From Polaromonas vacuolata (GTDB lineage Bacteria > Pseudomonadota > Gammaproteobacteria > Burkholderiales > Burkholderiaceae_C): a DNA stretch of 64,000 nt. The stretch spans positions 1,472,001-1,536,000 of the forward strand of contig NZ_CP051461.1 of assembly GCF_012584515.1 (NCBI RefSeq), given 5' to 3'. Below, one piece after another: positions 54,002 through 61,494 of the stretch. Positions within the stretch are counted from its first letter, which is position 1. Each line of letters opens with the position of its first letter. The notes beneath the pieces are model-generated. The model did not search any database. It was not told the DNA's origin and saw only the letters and a list, made by a program, of their open reading frames with translations. A program made the position numbers and the translations under genes.

Positions 54002-54208
54002 TTACTTGAGCGTATTCCGCACGATGCCCACAAGCGTATTTCTGAGCTCGCTTGCAATCTTCTCGACTTCCGCCTTGTAGCTGAAAAAAGTTCCGCAAGC
54101 CACACAGGTCACTTGATCTACGGTTTCCGCAGCCTCGCCCTGGATGAGTTGATTGCTTCCGCAATTGGGGCATTTGATCTCGACCGTAGTGAGTTTGGTC
54201 ATGGACAT
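54002..54208 (-). CDS. Zinc-ribbon protein, copy 1 of tandem pair
   Basis: 68 residues from ATG 54208 (MSMTKLTTVEIKCPNCGSNQ), preceded by AGGGA 5 nt upstream. Two CxxCG pairs (KCPNCGS at 12-18 and TCVACGT at about 34-40) should bind one zinc, followed by an amphipathic helix (YKAEVEKIASELRNTLVG). It is on the strand opposite to cro and the CII-like gene. Function unknown; small phage zinc ribbons may bind nucleic acid or host proteins. Confidence 0.68.
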   Translation of the reverse strand: MSMTKLTTVEIKCPNCGSNQLIQGEAAETVDQVTCVACGTFFSYKAEVEKIASELRNTLVGIVRNTLK

Positions 54209-54376
54209 GGAGTTCCCTATGCAAATTGAAGTTGTGAGAAATAGATTTTTGCAAGGGGGCAACTTCTGCATTGGATGTTTTGCAGTGTCCGAAAAGGCGG
54301 TGGCATGAGGACCGCTGCATCCCAAATATTAGTTGATAGATCGCAATTGATAAGCCAAGCGGAAAAGTTTGCCTCT

Positions 54377-54583
54377 CTAATCGAGCTCTTTTCCAAGTAT
54401 TTCTGCGGTCCTTATCTTGAACGCCTTTGCCATCTTGTCGATCTCCAACTGAAGGCTGAAGAAATTGCCGCAACTGATACAACTTATCTGATCTTCCATC
54501 TCTGGCGTGTTGCCTTGGAGGAACTGATTGCCCCCGCATTTGGGGCATTTGATTCCGGCCGTACCGATTTTCGTCATGGACAT
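54377..54583 (-). CDS. Zinc-ribbon protein, copy 2 of tandem pair
   Basis: 68 residues from ATG 54583 (MSMTKIGTAGIKCPKCGGNQ), with a perfect AGGAG 6 nt upstream. The same plan as copy 1: KCPKCGG, SCISCGN, FFS, then an amphipathic helix (LQLEIDKMAKAF) with a different C-terminus (AEILGKELD). Both zinc sites and the helix are conserved although about half of the other residues differ, which argues for two functional proteins. Confidence 0.68.
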   Translation of the reverse strand: MSMTKIGTAGIKCPKCGGNQFLQGNTPEMEDQISCISCGNFFSLQLEIDKMAKAFKIRTAEILGKELD

Positions 54584-54693
54584 GGAGTCTCCTATGCAAA
54601 TTGATTTTGCTAAAAACAGATTTTTCCATTGTGTCGAGACCACTCATATAGCGCAACTAACCGCATTTTTTACAGCACAGAAATCTAAACCAT

Positions 54694-54819
54694 GAACAAC
54701 AGGCCAGTAAATGCCATGCGGCTCATGGTTATTAAAAGGAGTCCTTTGGTTTCGCATGACTCCAGTTTGCCAAAGCTTTGTATTTGTTCCCATCCCCATT
54801 TTTTGAAGGTCTGGCTATG
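54694..54819 (+). CDS. Possible 41-residue ORF upstream of the CII-like gene
   Basis: ATG 54694 opens 41 codons ending in TGA that overlaps the next gene's ATG (CTATGAAC), and the ribosome site GAAGG of that gene lies inside it. The composition (MRLMVIKRSPLVSHDSSLPK) is unremarkable and no family is recognised. It may only be leader sequence. Confidence 0.25.
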
Positions 54820-55317
54820 AACCGACGTATCGCTGCGCTGCACTTAGCGCGCCGCTTCCCTGACTTTGACTCACTTGCTGCACATATGGGTAAGCGCCCA
54901 GACACACTGCGCAAAGAATTGACCGGCGTTGATGGATACAAGTGGGGCGTTGACGATGAGGAGTTGCTGATATCGCTGTGTCTTGCCGCAAAGGTACCAA
55001 ACCATCTTGCGCCAGTTACTGCTGCAGCAGTAAATGCCGGTGCTTTGTTAATCCCGTTGCCACCAGATCAGGGCGCGAATGGACCAACTTTTAAATGCCT
55101 TGCTGATGCTGCGCATGAGTTCGGTCTGTTCATGGCCAGTGCTGCTGAGTCCTTGTCTGACGGCAAAGTTAGCTTGACTGAGCTACGCGAAGTTGAGCGT
55201 CAGTTTGGCGAGCTGGTGTCTAAAGGCCAAACGTGCGTGGCCAGCATGTGTGCAATGCATGAGGCTGGTAAGCCTGCTTATCTACGTGGATCAGTCGTAG
55301 CGAGAAGTCATGAGTGA
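54817..55317 (+). CDS. Phage regulatory protein, CII-like (Phage_CP76/CII family)
   Basis: 166 residues from ATG 54817 (MNRRIAALHLARRFPDFDSL), with GAAGG 7 nt upstream; an earlier ATG at 54778 is less well placed. The helix-turn-helix at about 15-45 (LAAHMGKRPDTLRKELTG) and the following VDDEELLISLCLAAKV match the family called phage regulatory protein CII. It probably takes part in the lysis-lysogeny decision or early transcription. Confidence 0.78.
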   Translation: MNRRIAALHLARRFPDFDSLAAHMGKRPDTLRKELTGVDGYKWGVDDEELLISLCLAAKVPNHLAPVTAAAVNAGALLIPLPPDQGANGPTFKCLADAAHEFGLFMASAAESLSDGKVSLTELREVERQFGELVSKGQTCVASMCAMHEAGKPAYLRGSVVARSHE

Positions 55318-55687
55318 ATTAAATACCGACAAGCCGCGCAAGCTATCGCACCTGGCACATAACGCGTTGGATATCGTATTGCTCGCACAGCGGCGTGGAC
55401 GATTGGATCTAACGCTTGCTGAAATCCTGCACGCCTTACGAGCTCAAGCCAAGCCGGGTGCTTTGATCGAAAAGTCCAGTCTGTCGCGAGAACTCACTTA
55501 CCTTGCACTGGATGGGTTTTTGCTGCGCCGTTCAGACAAGCGCCGGTCGACTTGGGAGGTGTTGCCAGCCGGTATGGCTCAACACGCTTCGCCTTCTTCT
55601 TATGCCTATTACGCACCAAGCGCTAGATCTATTGCGGAAATTCCTTCTGGGTCTACCGCACCGGCTTTAACAACCGATTTTTACTGA
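55310..55687 (+). CDS. Hypothetical phage protein, possible winged helix
   Basis: 125 residues. The first 90 look like a winged helix (DLTLAEILHALRAQAKPGAL, SSLSRELTYLALDGFLLRRS, TWEVLP), with a Ser/Ala/Tyr-rich tail. It overlaps the CII-like gene by 8 bp and lies before the replication genes, so a regulatory role is plausible but not shown. Confidence 0.6.
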   Translation: MSELNTDKPRKLSHLAHNALDIVLLAQRRGRLDLTLAEILHALRAQAKPGALIEKSSLSRELTYLALDGFLLRRSDKRRSTWEVLPAGMAQHASPSSYAYYAPSARSIAEIPSGSTAPALTTDFY

Positions 55688-55692
55688 TATCT

Positions 55693-55839
55693 ATGCCGAG
55701 TTTTCACAAGGCTAGGCGGCAGATTGATCCCTGTGCCGAAAAGCAGTCTCACCTACTGCCTGCCGCTGTGTCTTTTTTAGGTGGTGAAAGGGTGATCATG
55801 AAAATTCAAATTAATTGCACATCGAAGGCGGTTTTTTAA
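55693..55839 (+). CDS. Possible 48-residue phage protein
   Basis: ATG 55693 opens 48 codons ending in TAATG with the replication initiator start, a tight coupling. The sequence (MPSFHKARRQIDPCAEKQSH, LLPAAVSFLGGERVIMKIQI) has no known relatives. An internal ATG at 55798 would give only 13 residues. Confidence 0.35.
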   Translation: MPSFHKARRQIDPCAEKQSHLLPAAVSFLGGERVIMKIQINCTSKAVF

Positions 55840-56867
55840 TGGCTGGCGATTGGATCAAGATGCGCGGCAATCTTTGGGATGACCCTAGAGTGGCGCGCCT
55901 GGTGGACGCAACTGATAGTTCCGAGGCCGTCATTGTGGGCTCTTTGTATTGGCTATGGGCTACTGCTGACCAACACACGGAAGACGGCCTGTTGATTGGT
56001 CTGACGTGCAAGAGTATTGATAGGAAGACGGGTGTCCCGGGCTTTGCCGCTGCGCTTTGTAGTATCGAGTGGCTTGAAGAGAGCTCGGACGGCGTACGCA
56101 TTATTGACTTCGTTAAACACAACGGAACGTCCGCTAAAAAACGCTGCCAAGTTGCAAAGCGTGTTGCTAATCACGCTTCAGAAAATCCACCAGCGACGAC
56201 AAAAAAAGGCTCTAAAGCTAACGCTCAGACAGCGCCCTACAGCGATGAGACTAACGCACAGCTAACGCAGGATGACTATGAAATGAACGCACAGCTAACG
56301 CCCATCTTTAATGACGCTAACGCCGTACTAACGCCAAGTCATCATAAAACTAACGCACACAGCGTTAGTAGTGCGTTAGCTAGAGAAGAGATAGAGAAAG
56401 AGATAGAGAAAGAAGAAAAGGGCGGTTTAACAACTCAACCTCAGTACGCGCACGACGAAGCCGTTGTCCGCCCTTCGATTGCCGGTGCAATTTGCGTTGC
56501 GATGAAAGCCGAAGGCATGACGGCAACCAACCCTTCGCACCCCAAGCTACTAGTTTTGATCGACAAAGGCGCAGACATCGGACTGTTCGCTGGCGTTGCC
56601 CGAGAGTGCGCCGAAAAGCAAAAAAACTTTGCTTACGCACTGGCGATTGTTGAGGGCCGAATGACTGATGCAGCTCAGCTGGCCAGCACTGCGCTGGCGG
56701 TACCGCAGCAAGCGTCGGAGACGGCCTACCAGCGATCATGCCGCCTGCGTGTTGCTGAAATTTCACCCGAACTGGCGCGGCCTGCACCAAGTCAAAAACC
56801 CAATCAAGACGCTGCCGATTACTTTCGATCGGTCAATTCCGCAACAATTTTGGAGATTGCAAAATGA
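55839..56867 (+). CDS. Phage replication initiator (O-like, DnaT-type C-terminus)
   Basis: 342 residues from ATG 55839 (MAGDWIKMRGNLWDDPRVAR), with GAAGG 10 nt upstream. The N-terminal domain (about 1-110) resembles phage replication/primosome proteins with a helix-turn-helix. A variable linker (about 120-190) contains four 11-residue repeats (xxxxNAQLTxx) encoded by the iterons, then a charged stretch (REEIEKEIEKEEK). The C-terminal part (NPSHPKLLVLIDKGADIGLF, CAEKQKNFAYALAIVEGRM) resembles the DnaT DNA-binding domain. It likely recruits helicase to the internal origin. Confidence 0.78.
   Translation: MAGDWIKMRGNLWDDPRVARLVDATDSSEAVIVGSLYWLWATADQHTEDGLLIGLTCKSIDRKTGVPGFAAALCSIEWLEESSDGVRIIDFVKHNGTSAKKRCQVAKRVANHASENPPATTKKGSKANAQTAPYSDETNAQLTQDDYEMNAQLTPIFNDANAVLTPSHHKTNAHSVSSALAREEIEKEIEKEEKGGLTTQPQYAHDEAVVRPSIAGAICVAMKAEGMTATNPSHPKLLVLIDKGADIGLFAGVARECAEKQKNFAYALAIVEGRMTDAAQLASTALAVPQQASETAYQRSCRLRVAEISPELARPAPSQKPNQDAADYFRSVNSATILEIAK
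56218..56422. repeat. Putative phage replication origin: CTAACGC iterons plus polypurine tract
   Basis: CTAACGC occurs at 56218, 56251, 56262, 56295, 56317, 56328 and 56350, with a variant TGAACGC at 56284. All eight starts are exact multiples of 11 bp from the first. Two inverted copies GCGTTAG follow at 56362 and 56373; 56350-56368 forms a perfect 7-bp hairpin. Then comes a purine-only tract broken by just two T (56382-56422). Lambda ori, also inside its initiator gene, has iterons followed by an AT-rich purine-biased region. Confidence 0.75.
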
Positions 56868-57304
56868 ACCTTCCCGCTGCTTGGACAGATAAGATTTTTA
56901 CTAAGCTGATATTGGTTTATGGCCGTGACTTTTCATCTCGCTGGGAGGGGATGAATATTGCGGATGTGAAGGCTGACTGGTCGCACGAAATGACGGGGTA
57001 TGAAAACCGGCCAAAGGCAATTGTATGGGCCTTACAAAACTTGCCGGTCAAGCCGCCGACAGTGCTGGAGTTTCGCAAAATCGCAAACACTTTGCCTGCT
57101 GAGCAAGTACCGGAACTGCATTACGTCAAGGCTGGCCAAGATCGGGTCACAAAGGAGTTGGCAAAGCTGGCGCCAGTACGCGATGCGCCCCTGTGCGGCG
57201 CGAAAGATTGGGCTCACCGCGCGATTGCGAAGGATGCTGCTGGCGAGCGAGTCATGCCCTACACGCTCATGAGTGCGCGTGCTGCACTCGGAATGGTGGG
57301 GTGA
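56864..57304 (+). CDS. Phage replication protein, P-like
   Basis: 146 residues: MNLPAAWTDKIFTKLILVYG, RWEGMNIADVKADWSHEMTG, then PPTVLEFRKIANTLPAEQVP. This type is common in betaproteobacterial prophages directly after the initiator gene, where lambda P (a helicase loader) lies. It overlaps the initiator by 4 bp. The helicase-loader role is inferred from position. Confidence 0.68.
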   Translation: MNLPAAWTDKIFTKLILVYGRDFSSRWEGMNIADVKADWSHEMTGYENRPKAIVWALQNLPVKPPTVLEFRKIANTLPAEQVPELHYVKAGQDRVTKELAKLAPVRDAPLCGAKDWAHRAIAKDAAGERVMPYTLMSARAALGMVG

Positions 57305-57561
57305 GCCAATGTCGGGACTGCCAGCAATCGGTAACGCAGCCGCACTGGGGTGGCTACTACACACGGTGCGTCCATTGCTGCGCTCGTCTAATCGCTTCGG
57401 CCCGGCCATTGAAACCTGCGCAGGAAGCGATGCTGTACGCCTTAGCTTTGCGCCCAGAAAACCCTACACGGGCGGCTGTTTTGCAGGCCCTGAAGGAGCG
57501 GGATGTGCGCTTAGCGGAGCAGAGCAAGACCTGCTTGACAACATCAAAACACAATCCATGA
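57301..57561 (+). CDS. Small phage zinc-finger protein
   Basis: 86 residues from GTG 57301, overlapping the previous stop as GTGA (VSQCRDCQQSVTQPHWGGYY). Cys pairs CRDC and CVHCC (about 4-7 and 23-27) should bind zinc; the rest is helical (PTRAAVLQALKERDVRLAEQ). The same reading frame opens further upstream but over the P-like gene. A competing 100-codon frame lacks such features. Confidence 0.6.
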   Translation: MSQCRDCQQSVTQPHWGGYYTRCVHCCARLIASARPLKPAQEAMLYALALRPENPTRAAVLQALKERDVRLAEQSKTCLTTSKHNP

Positions 57562-57571
57562 GCTGGGAGCA

Positions 57572-58366
57572 ATGAGCATGCAGATCAACATCACGACAGA
57601 CACATCTCAGGTACGGGCAGCACTGCAAAAGGCGGCTGGCCAAGTGCCATTCGCGCTATCTGTGGCGATCAACAAATCCGCTGAGCTTGCTCAAGGTGCA
57701 GTGCGTAAGAACATGCAGCAAGTGTTTAACCGGCCAACGCCTTGGGTGTTGAACTCGCTGCGCGTCGTGCGGTCGAGCAAAATTAATCTGTCGGCCAGGC
57801 TGGGCTACAAGGATAAGAATTCAGTTGAAAGCGCGCGCTCAATGGTCGAGCCGCATGTGCTCATGAGTAAGCGGCATTACAAGGCAATGGAGGCGCGGCT
57901 GCTATCGATGCAGTTGATACCCGCTGGATGGAATGCAGTACCTGGCGCTGCGGCCAAACTCGACAAGTACGGGAACATGAGCGCAGGTCAGATCTCCCAG
58001 CTGCTCAACGTGCTCGGCACCTACACCGAGGCGGGCTACAACAAGGCAAACGCTACGACTGTGAAACGGCTGGCCAAGGGTAGCGTTAAAAAGAATACCT
58101 ACGGCTTTGTTTACTGGGTCAACAAGGTCGGTAGCCTTAAGGCTAGGCACTTGCAGCCCGGCGTTTACCAACGCGTGAAGACGGGGTTTGGCAGCAGCTT
58201 AAAGCCTGTCTTGATCTTCGTGAAGCAAGTCAAATACAAGCGGCGTCTTGACTTCTTCGGCATTGCACAGAAAGCATTTGATAAAGAGTTTCCAGCTCAG
58301 TTCGACAGCGCTTTTGATGCGTCCGTGCGCACTGCGATGCCAAAGAGTCAAGGCGGTCAACTTTGA
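57572..58366 (+). CDS. Phage structural protein, possibly minor tail protein Z-like
   Basis: 264 residues with a basic, helical character. The opening (INITTDTSQVRAALQKAAGQ, VPFALSVAINKSAELAQGAV) resembles minor tail/virion morphogenesis proteins that begin with a helix-turn about pairs of tail subunits, and FDKEFPAQFDSAFDASVRTA ends it. Its place between replication and terminase genes is unusual for a tail gene, so the call is tentative. Confidence 0.42.
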   Translation: MSMQINITTDTSQVRAALQKAAGQVPFALSVAINKSAELAQGAVRKNMQQVFNRPTPWVLNSLRVVRSSKINLSARLGYKDKNSVESARSMVEPHVLMSKRHYKAMEARLLSMQLIPAGWNAVPGAAAKLDKYGNMSAGQISQLLNVLGTYTEAGYNKANATTVKRLAKGSVKKNTYGFVYWVNKVGSLKARHLQPGVYQRVKTGFGSSLKPVLIFVKQVKYKRRLDFFGIAQKAFDKEFPAQFDSAFDASVRTAMPKSQGGQL

Positions 58367-58463
58367 TAGCGCAGGCCCACCCCCCCGGTCAAGGTACTTC
58401 CAGAGGTCTGCCGCCCAAGGGTAATTCGAACCGCGTGAAATCGCTAGCGCACTGGTTTTGTAA

Positions 58464-59063
58464 ATGGTGAACGGTGAACAATTAGGGGTGAATACTCCAT
58501 CGCAGGCGGCCATTGGTCGGGCCTTGATGCTTTCTCCAGCGACTATTACAAAGAACAAAAAATTAGGCATGCCGGTGTATTCAATCGAGGCTGCCCAAGC
58601 GTGGCGTGTAGCGCGGCAAAATGTGGCGGCCAGAAAGCCTGCACCACCCGTCACCTTTCCAACTCCTTCGCCTCCGCGCAGCTATGGCCGCGTCGGCGGT
58701 GATCACTTCCAATCCATGATCAAAGAGTACGAAACTGAGGTGGCCGTCTTGGATTCAGAGGAAGACCATGACGCCGCTCGCACGCGTTTGCGAATATCAG
58801 AGGCGAACCTATCAGAGATGAAAGAAGCCGAAGAAAAAGGCAGCTTGATCCGTCTCGATGCCGTCAAAGCCGTCCTGTCAGTGGCCATGGCCACTGCGCG
58901 TGAGGCGCTGCTGCAGATCCCGTCGCGGATGGCGCCATTACTGGCGGCTGAGTCCGACCCAGGCAGTGTGCAAAACCTTCTGTACGCAGAAATTCATCAG
59001 GCGCTTGAGCTGCTATCAGGTGCCTCTGTGCGGCTTGGCCAACAATCGGCAGATCTCGAATGA
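58464..59063 (+). CDS. Terminase small subunit (Nu1-like)
   Basis: 199 residues. The N-terminus has a winged-helix-like DNA-binding segment (NTPSQAAIGRALMLSPATIT then PVYSIEAAQAWRVAR), a Pro-rich linker, and a helical assembly region (YETEVAVLDSEEDHDAARTR, RISEANLSEMKEAEEKGSLI). It overlaps the large terminase gene by 4 bp. The pair recognises and cuts phage DNA for packaging. Confidence 0.8.
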   Translation: MVNGEQLGVNTPSQAAIGRALMLSPATITKNKKLGMPVYSIEAAQAWRVARQNVAARKPAPPVTFPTPSPPRSYGRVGGDHFQSMIKEYETEVAVLDSEEDHDAARTRLRISEANLSEMKEAEEKGSLIRLDAVKAVLSVAMATAREALLQIPSRMAPLLAAESDPGSVQNLLYAEIHQALELLSGASVRLGQQSADLE

Positions 59064-61117
59064 GCGCCCGCGACTTACCTGACGACATTGCCCGCGCTAC
59101 TGCGTTAGTCGAGAAACTCATGGCTAAGTTTTTTGCACCGCCGCCGCGCATCGACACCGCCGAATGGGCTGCACAGTTTCGCCACATAGCCAAAGGTCCC
59201 GAGCGCGGCCCATGGCGTAATGAGCGCACACCCTATCTGGTTGAGCCCATGCAGTGCGCATCAAGCCATACCGGCTTTGAGCGGGTGGTGCTGTGGTTTG
59301 CGACTCAGATGGGAAAAAGTGAAGTGCTTTATAACGCCGTTATGCAGCGGATCCACACCGACCCGCAAGACATGATGATGGTGCAGCCGACGCTGCAAGA
59401 CGCGCAAGATCACAGCGCCCAGCGGTTCCTCCCCACGATCCTGCAAACTCCAGCCATGCGCGGCAAGGTGGCGGTGCGCAAAAGCCGCGATGAATCCACC
59501 AGCTGGCGCAGCCGGTCAATTCAAGGCGGCTTTACGGTGTTCTTTGGCGGCGCAAACAGTGCATCGAGTCTGGCCTCTAAACCGCTTGGCTTTGCCGTGG
59601 CCGATGAGGTCGACAAGTGGCCCGCAGACGTCGACAACGAAGGCCCCCCGCTGGGCTTGCTCGAAGAGCGCATGAGTAACTTTTCTCGGCGTAAGTTGAT
59701 CATTGCGAGCACCTGCAACATCAAAGGCAGCAGCACCATCGAGAGCGAATACCTAGCCAGCGATCAGCGGAAGTACCATGTGCCTTGTCCGCACTGCAGC
59801 GAGCTACAGATTCTTGAGTGGGGAAGTAAAACTGCTTGGGGTATCAAGTGGAAAAAGACTGAAGGCGGTGCAGCTAGGCCAGAAACCGCCGTGTATGTCT
59901 GCCGGCACTGCGGTGCCGAGATTGAAGAGCATCACAAGAACTCTATGCTCGCTGGCGGCATCTGGATTGCTGACGCACCTGGCAAAGGGCAGGGCAAGCG
60001 CGCAGGCTTTTGGATTAACAAGCTCTACTCGCCCTTGGGCTGGAAAAGCTGGTCCAGCTTAGTCGAAGAATGGGAACAAGCGCAGGCCGCTAGGCTGATA
60101 GGAAACAGCGCACCGCTTAAAAAGTTTCTCAATTCCAGTCTGGCTGAAACCTGGGAGGAAACCGGCAGCGGCGCTGATCACCAAGCGCTGGCGCGCAGGG
60201 CAGAAGCCTATGAGCTAGGCAATATTCCGCGCGGCGGTTTGATGCTGACCATGGGTGTAGATACCCAGCCTGATCGATTGGAAGCGCGAGTCTGGGCTTT
60301 TGGTCGCGGCGAGGAAAGCTGGCTAGTGGCTCGCCACATTATTTATGGTGACCCGAACCTAGACGAGAACACACCCGGCAGTCCCTGGACGCGTTTGAGC
60401 GAAATCCGCAACACGCCAATACTGCACGTCAGCGGCGCTCAGATGCTGGTTGAGTCGACCTGCGTTGACACCGGCGGCCACAACACACACGCCGTTTACA
60501 GCTACTGCCGCAGCCACACCCACGCCGGTGTGCTGGCCATCAAAGGTGCTAGCACCTACGGCAAGACCATTCTGGGGAAACCCAGTCTGATGGATGTCAC
60601 ATGGCGCGGCAAGACCATGGCGCGCAGTCTGAAGTTGTGGCCAATCGGTACCGATACCGCCAAGCACTTGCTTTACGGCCGCATGCGCATCACCCAAGTC
60701 GGACCAGGCTACGTGCACGTTCCCAAAGCTCTGGACGGTACCGATGAGTATGAGCAAATGACCGCTGCGCGACTGATGCCCGTCACTGTGCAGGGCAAGT
60801 CCAGCATGCGCTGGATAACGCCGCAAGGAAAGCGCGAAGAGGGCGGCGACTGCATGGTCTACGCCTATGCAGCCGCCTGCCATTTGGGTATTCAAACTTA
60901 CCGTGAGCCGGGCTGGGCCCGGCGCGAGCTGAAGTATTGCCCAAGTGCGCCTGATTTGTTCAGTAACTCAGGATTTAGCACAACAAAGTCAGTTGAAAGT
61001 AGCGGGCAAAAAAATAGAAATCAAGAAGAAAAACTCCCTATTTCGTTGCCGGCTAACCGCCCTAATCCAATGCTGCAGCGCTCTGGGCGCCGCGCTAACA
61101 CCTCTACATCATGGTAA
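59060..61117 (+). CDS. Terminase large subunit, lambda GpA type
   Basis: 685-residue packaging motor and nuclease of the GpA family. The ATPase has an atypical Walker A in FATQMGKSEVLYN (about 80-92), the acid-pair region FAVADEVDKWPAD, and two CxxC zinc-binding pairs (PCPHCSE and VCRHCGAE, about 238 and 282). The C-terminal nuclease half includes MLTMGVDTQPDRLEARVWAF. Length and order agree with lambda-like phages. Confidence 0.92.
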   Translation: MSARDLPDDIARATALVEKLMAKFFAPPPRIDTAEWAAQFRHIAKGPERGPWRNERTPYLVEPMQCASSHTGFERVVLWFATQMGKSEVLYNAVMQRIHTDPQDMMMVQPTLQDAQDHSAQRFLPTILQTPAMRGKVAVRKSRDESTSWRSRSIQGGFTVFFGGANSASSLASKPLGFAVADEVDKWPADVDNEGPPLGLLEERMSNFSRRKLIIASTCNIKGSSTIESEYLASDQRKYHVPCPHCSELQILEWGSKTAWGIKWKKTEGGAARPETAVYVCRHCGAEIEEHHKNSMLAGGIWIADAPGKGQGKRAGFWINKLYSPLGWKSWSSLVEEWEQAQAARLIGNSAPLKKFLNSSLAETWEETGSGADHQALARRAEAYELGNIPRGGLMLTMGVDTQPDRLEARVWAFGRGEESWLVARHIIYGDPNLDENTPGSPWTRLSEIRNTPILHVSGAQMLVESTCVDTGGHNTHAVYSYCRSHTHAGVLAIKGASTYGKTILGKPSLMDVTWRGKTMARSLKLWPIGTDTAKHLLYGRMRITQVGPGYVHVPKALDGTDEYEQMTAARLMPVTVQGKSSMRWITPQGKREEGGDCMVYAYAAACHLGIQTYREPGWARRELKYCPSAPDLFSNSGFSTTKSVESSGQKNRNQEEKLPISLPANRPNPMLQRSGRRANTSTSW

Positions 61118-61437
61118 AAAAAATGCAGCAACCTATCTTGCCGATCGAGTGTTTACCTGCCGCATACAGCCCGAGCGCAACAGACATCATCCATGACTTA
61201 CTTAGCCAAGTATTGGCGATGGCTCCGAGTTTTACCGCAGAGCTTGCAGCACAAGTCGAGCGTGAAGCTCGGGAAAAGTGGGGTGGTGATCGTGTCTATG
61301 TACAGCGCAAGGGCGGCACACTCAGCCACCGTAACGCCGCTATCAAACGTGAGTACCAAGCGGGCGAGCGAATTGCTCTGCTTTCGCGCCGCCATGGACT
61401 AGGGCCTTCACGGTTATGGGAAATTATCAATTCCTGA
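61111..61437 (+). CDS. Mor-like transcription activator domain protein
   Basis: 108 residues. The C-terminal half (AREKWGGDRVYVQRKGG, IKREYQAGERIALLSRRHGL) matches the Mor/Mu-C transcription activator domain: a beta strand followed by a helix-turn-helix with basic residues. In Mu this protein turns on middle genes. Here it lies inside the packaging cluster, overlapping the terminase gene by 7 bp. Confidence 0.75.
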   Translation: MVKKMQQPILPIECLPAAYSPSATDIIHDLLSQVLAMAPSFTAELAAQVEREAREKWGGDRVYVQRKGGTLSHRNAAIKREYQAGERIALLSRRHGLGPSRLWEIINS

Positions 61438-61451
61438 ACGCTAGGGAGTTC

Positions 61452-61479
61452 GTCCGGTTTCTTGCCTTGAAAACCGGAC
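61452..61479 (+). repeat. Intergenic hairpin repeat, copy 1
   Basis: GTCCGGTTT (61452-61460) and AAACCGGAC (61471-61479) form a perfect 9-bp stem with the loop CTTGCCTTGA. The same 27 nt, loop included, recur at 63567. It ends 15 nt before the head-tail joining gene start. There is no T-run, so it is not a terminator. Confidence 0.85.
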
Positions 61480-61494
61480 AACAGGTAAGTGACT

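Larger units (their letters stand above)
53918..54624. repeat. Diverged tandem duplication, 375-bp period
   Basis: Landmarks recur at exactly 375 bp: GGCATGAG (53927 and 54302), the zinc-ribbon gene starts (54208 and 54583) and stops (54002 and 54377), and CTATGCAAATTGA plus AGATTTTT downstream. The unit therefore includes the last few codons of cro plus one zinc-ribbon gene. Many differences fall at third positions of the minus-strand frame, so the copies diverged under protein selection. Confidence 0.75.

Noticed and set aside
53930..54604. Plus-strand frames at 53930-54229 (overlapping the cro stop) and 54305-54604
   Set aside because: They resemble each other only because the DNA is duplicated. 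The minus-strand frames keep Cys pairs and have good ribosome sites, with changes at their third positions, so those are taken as the genes.
61452..61479. Terminator call for the repeated hairpin
   Set aside because: No T-run follows either copy, and both lie within what should be one late transcript.
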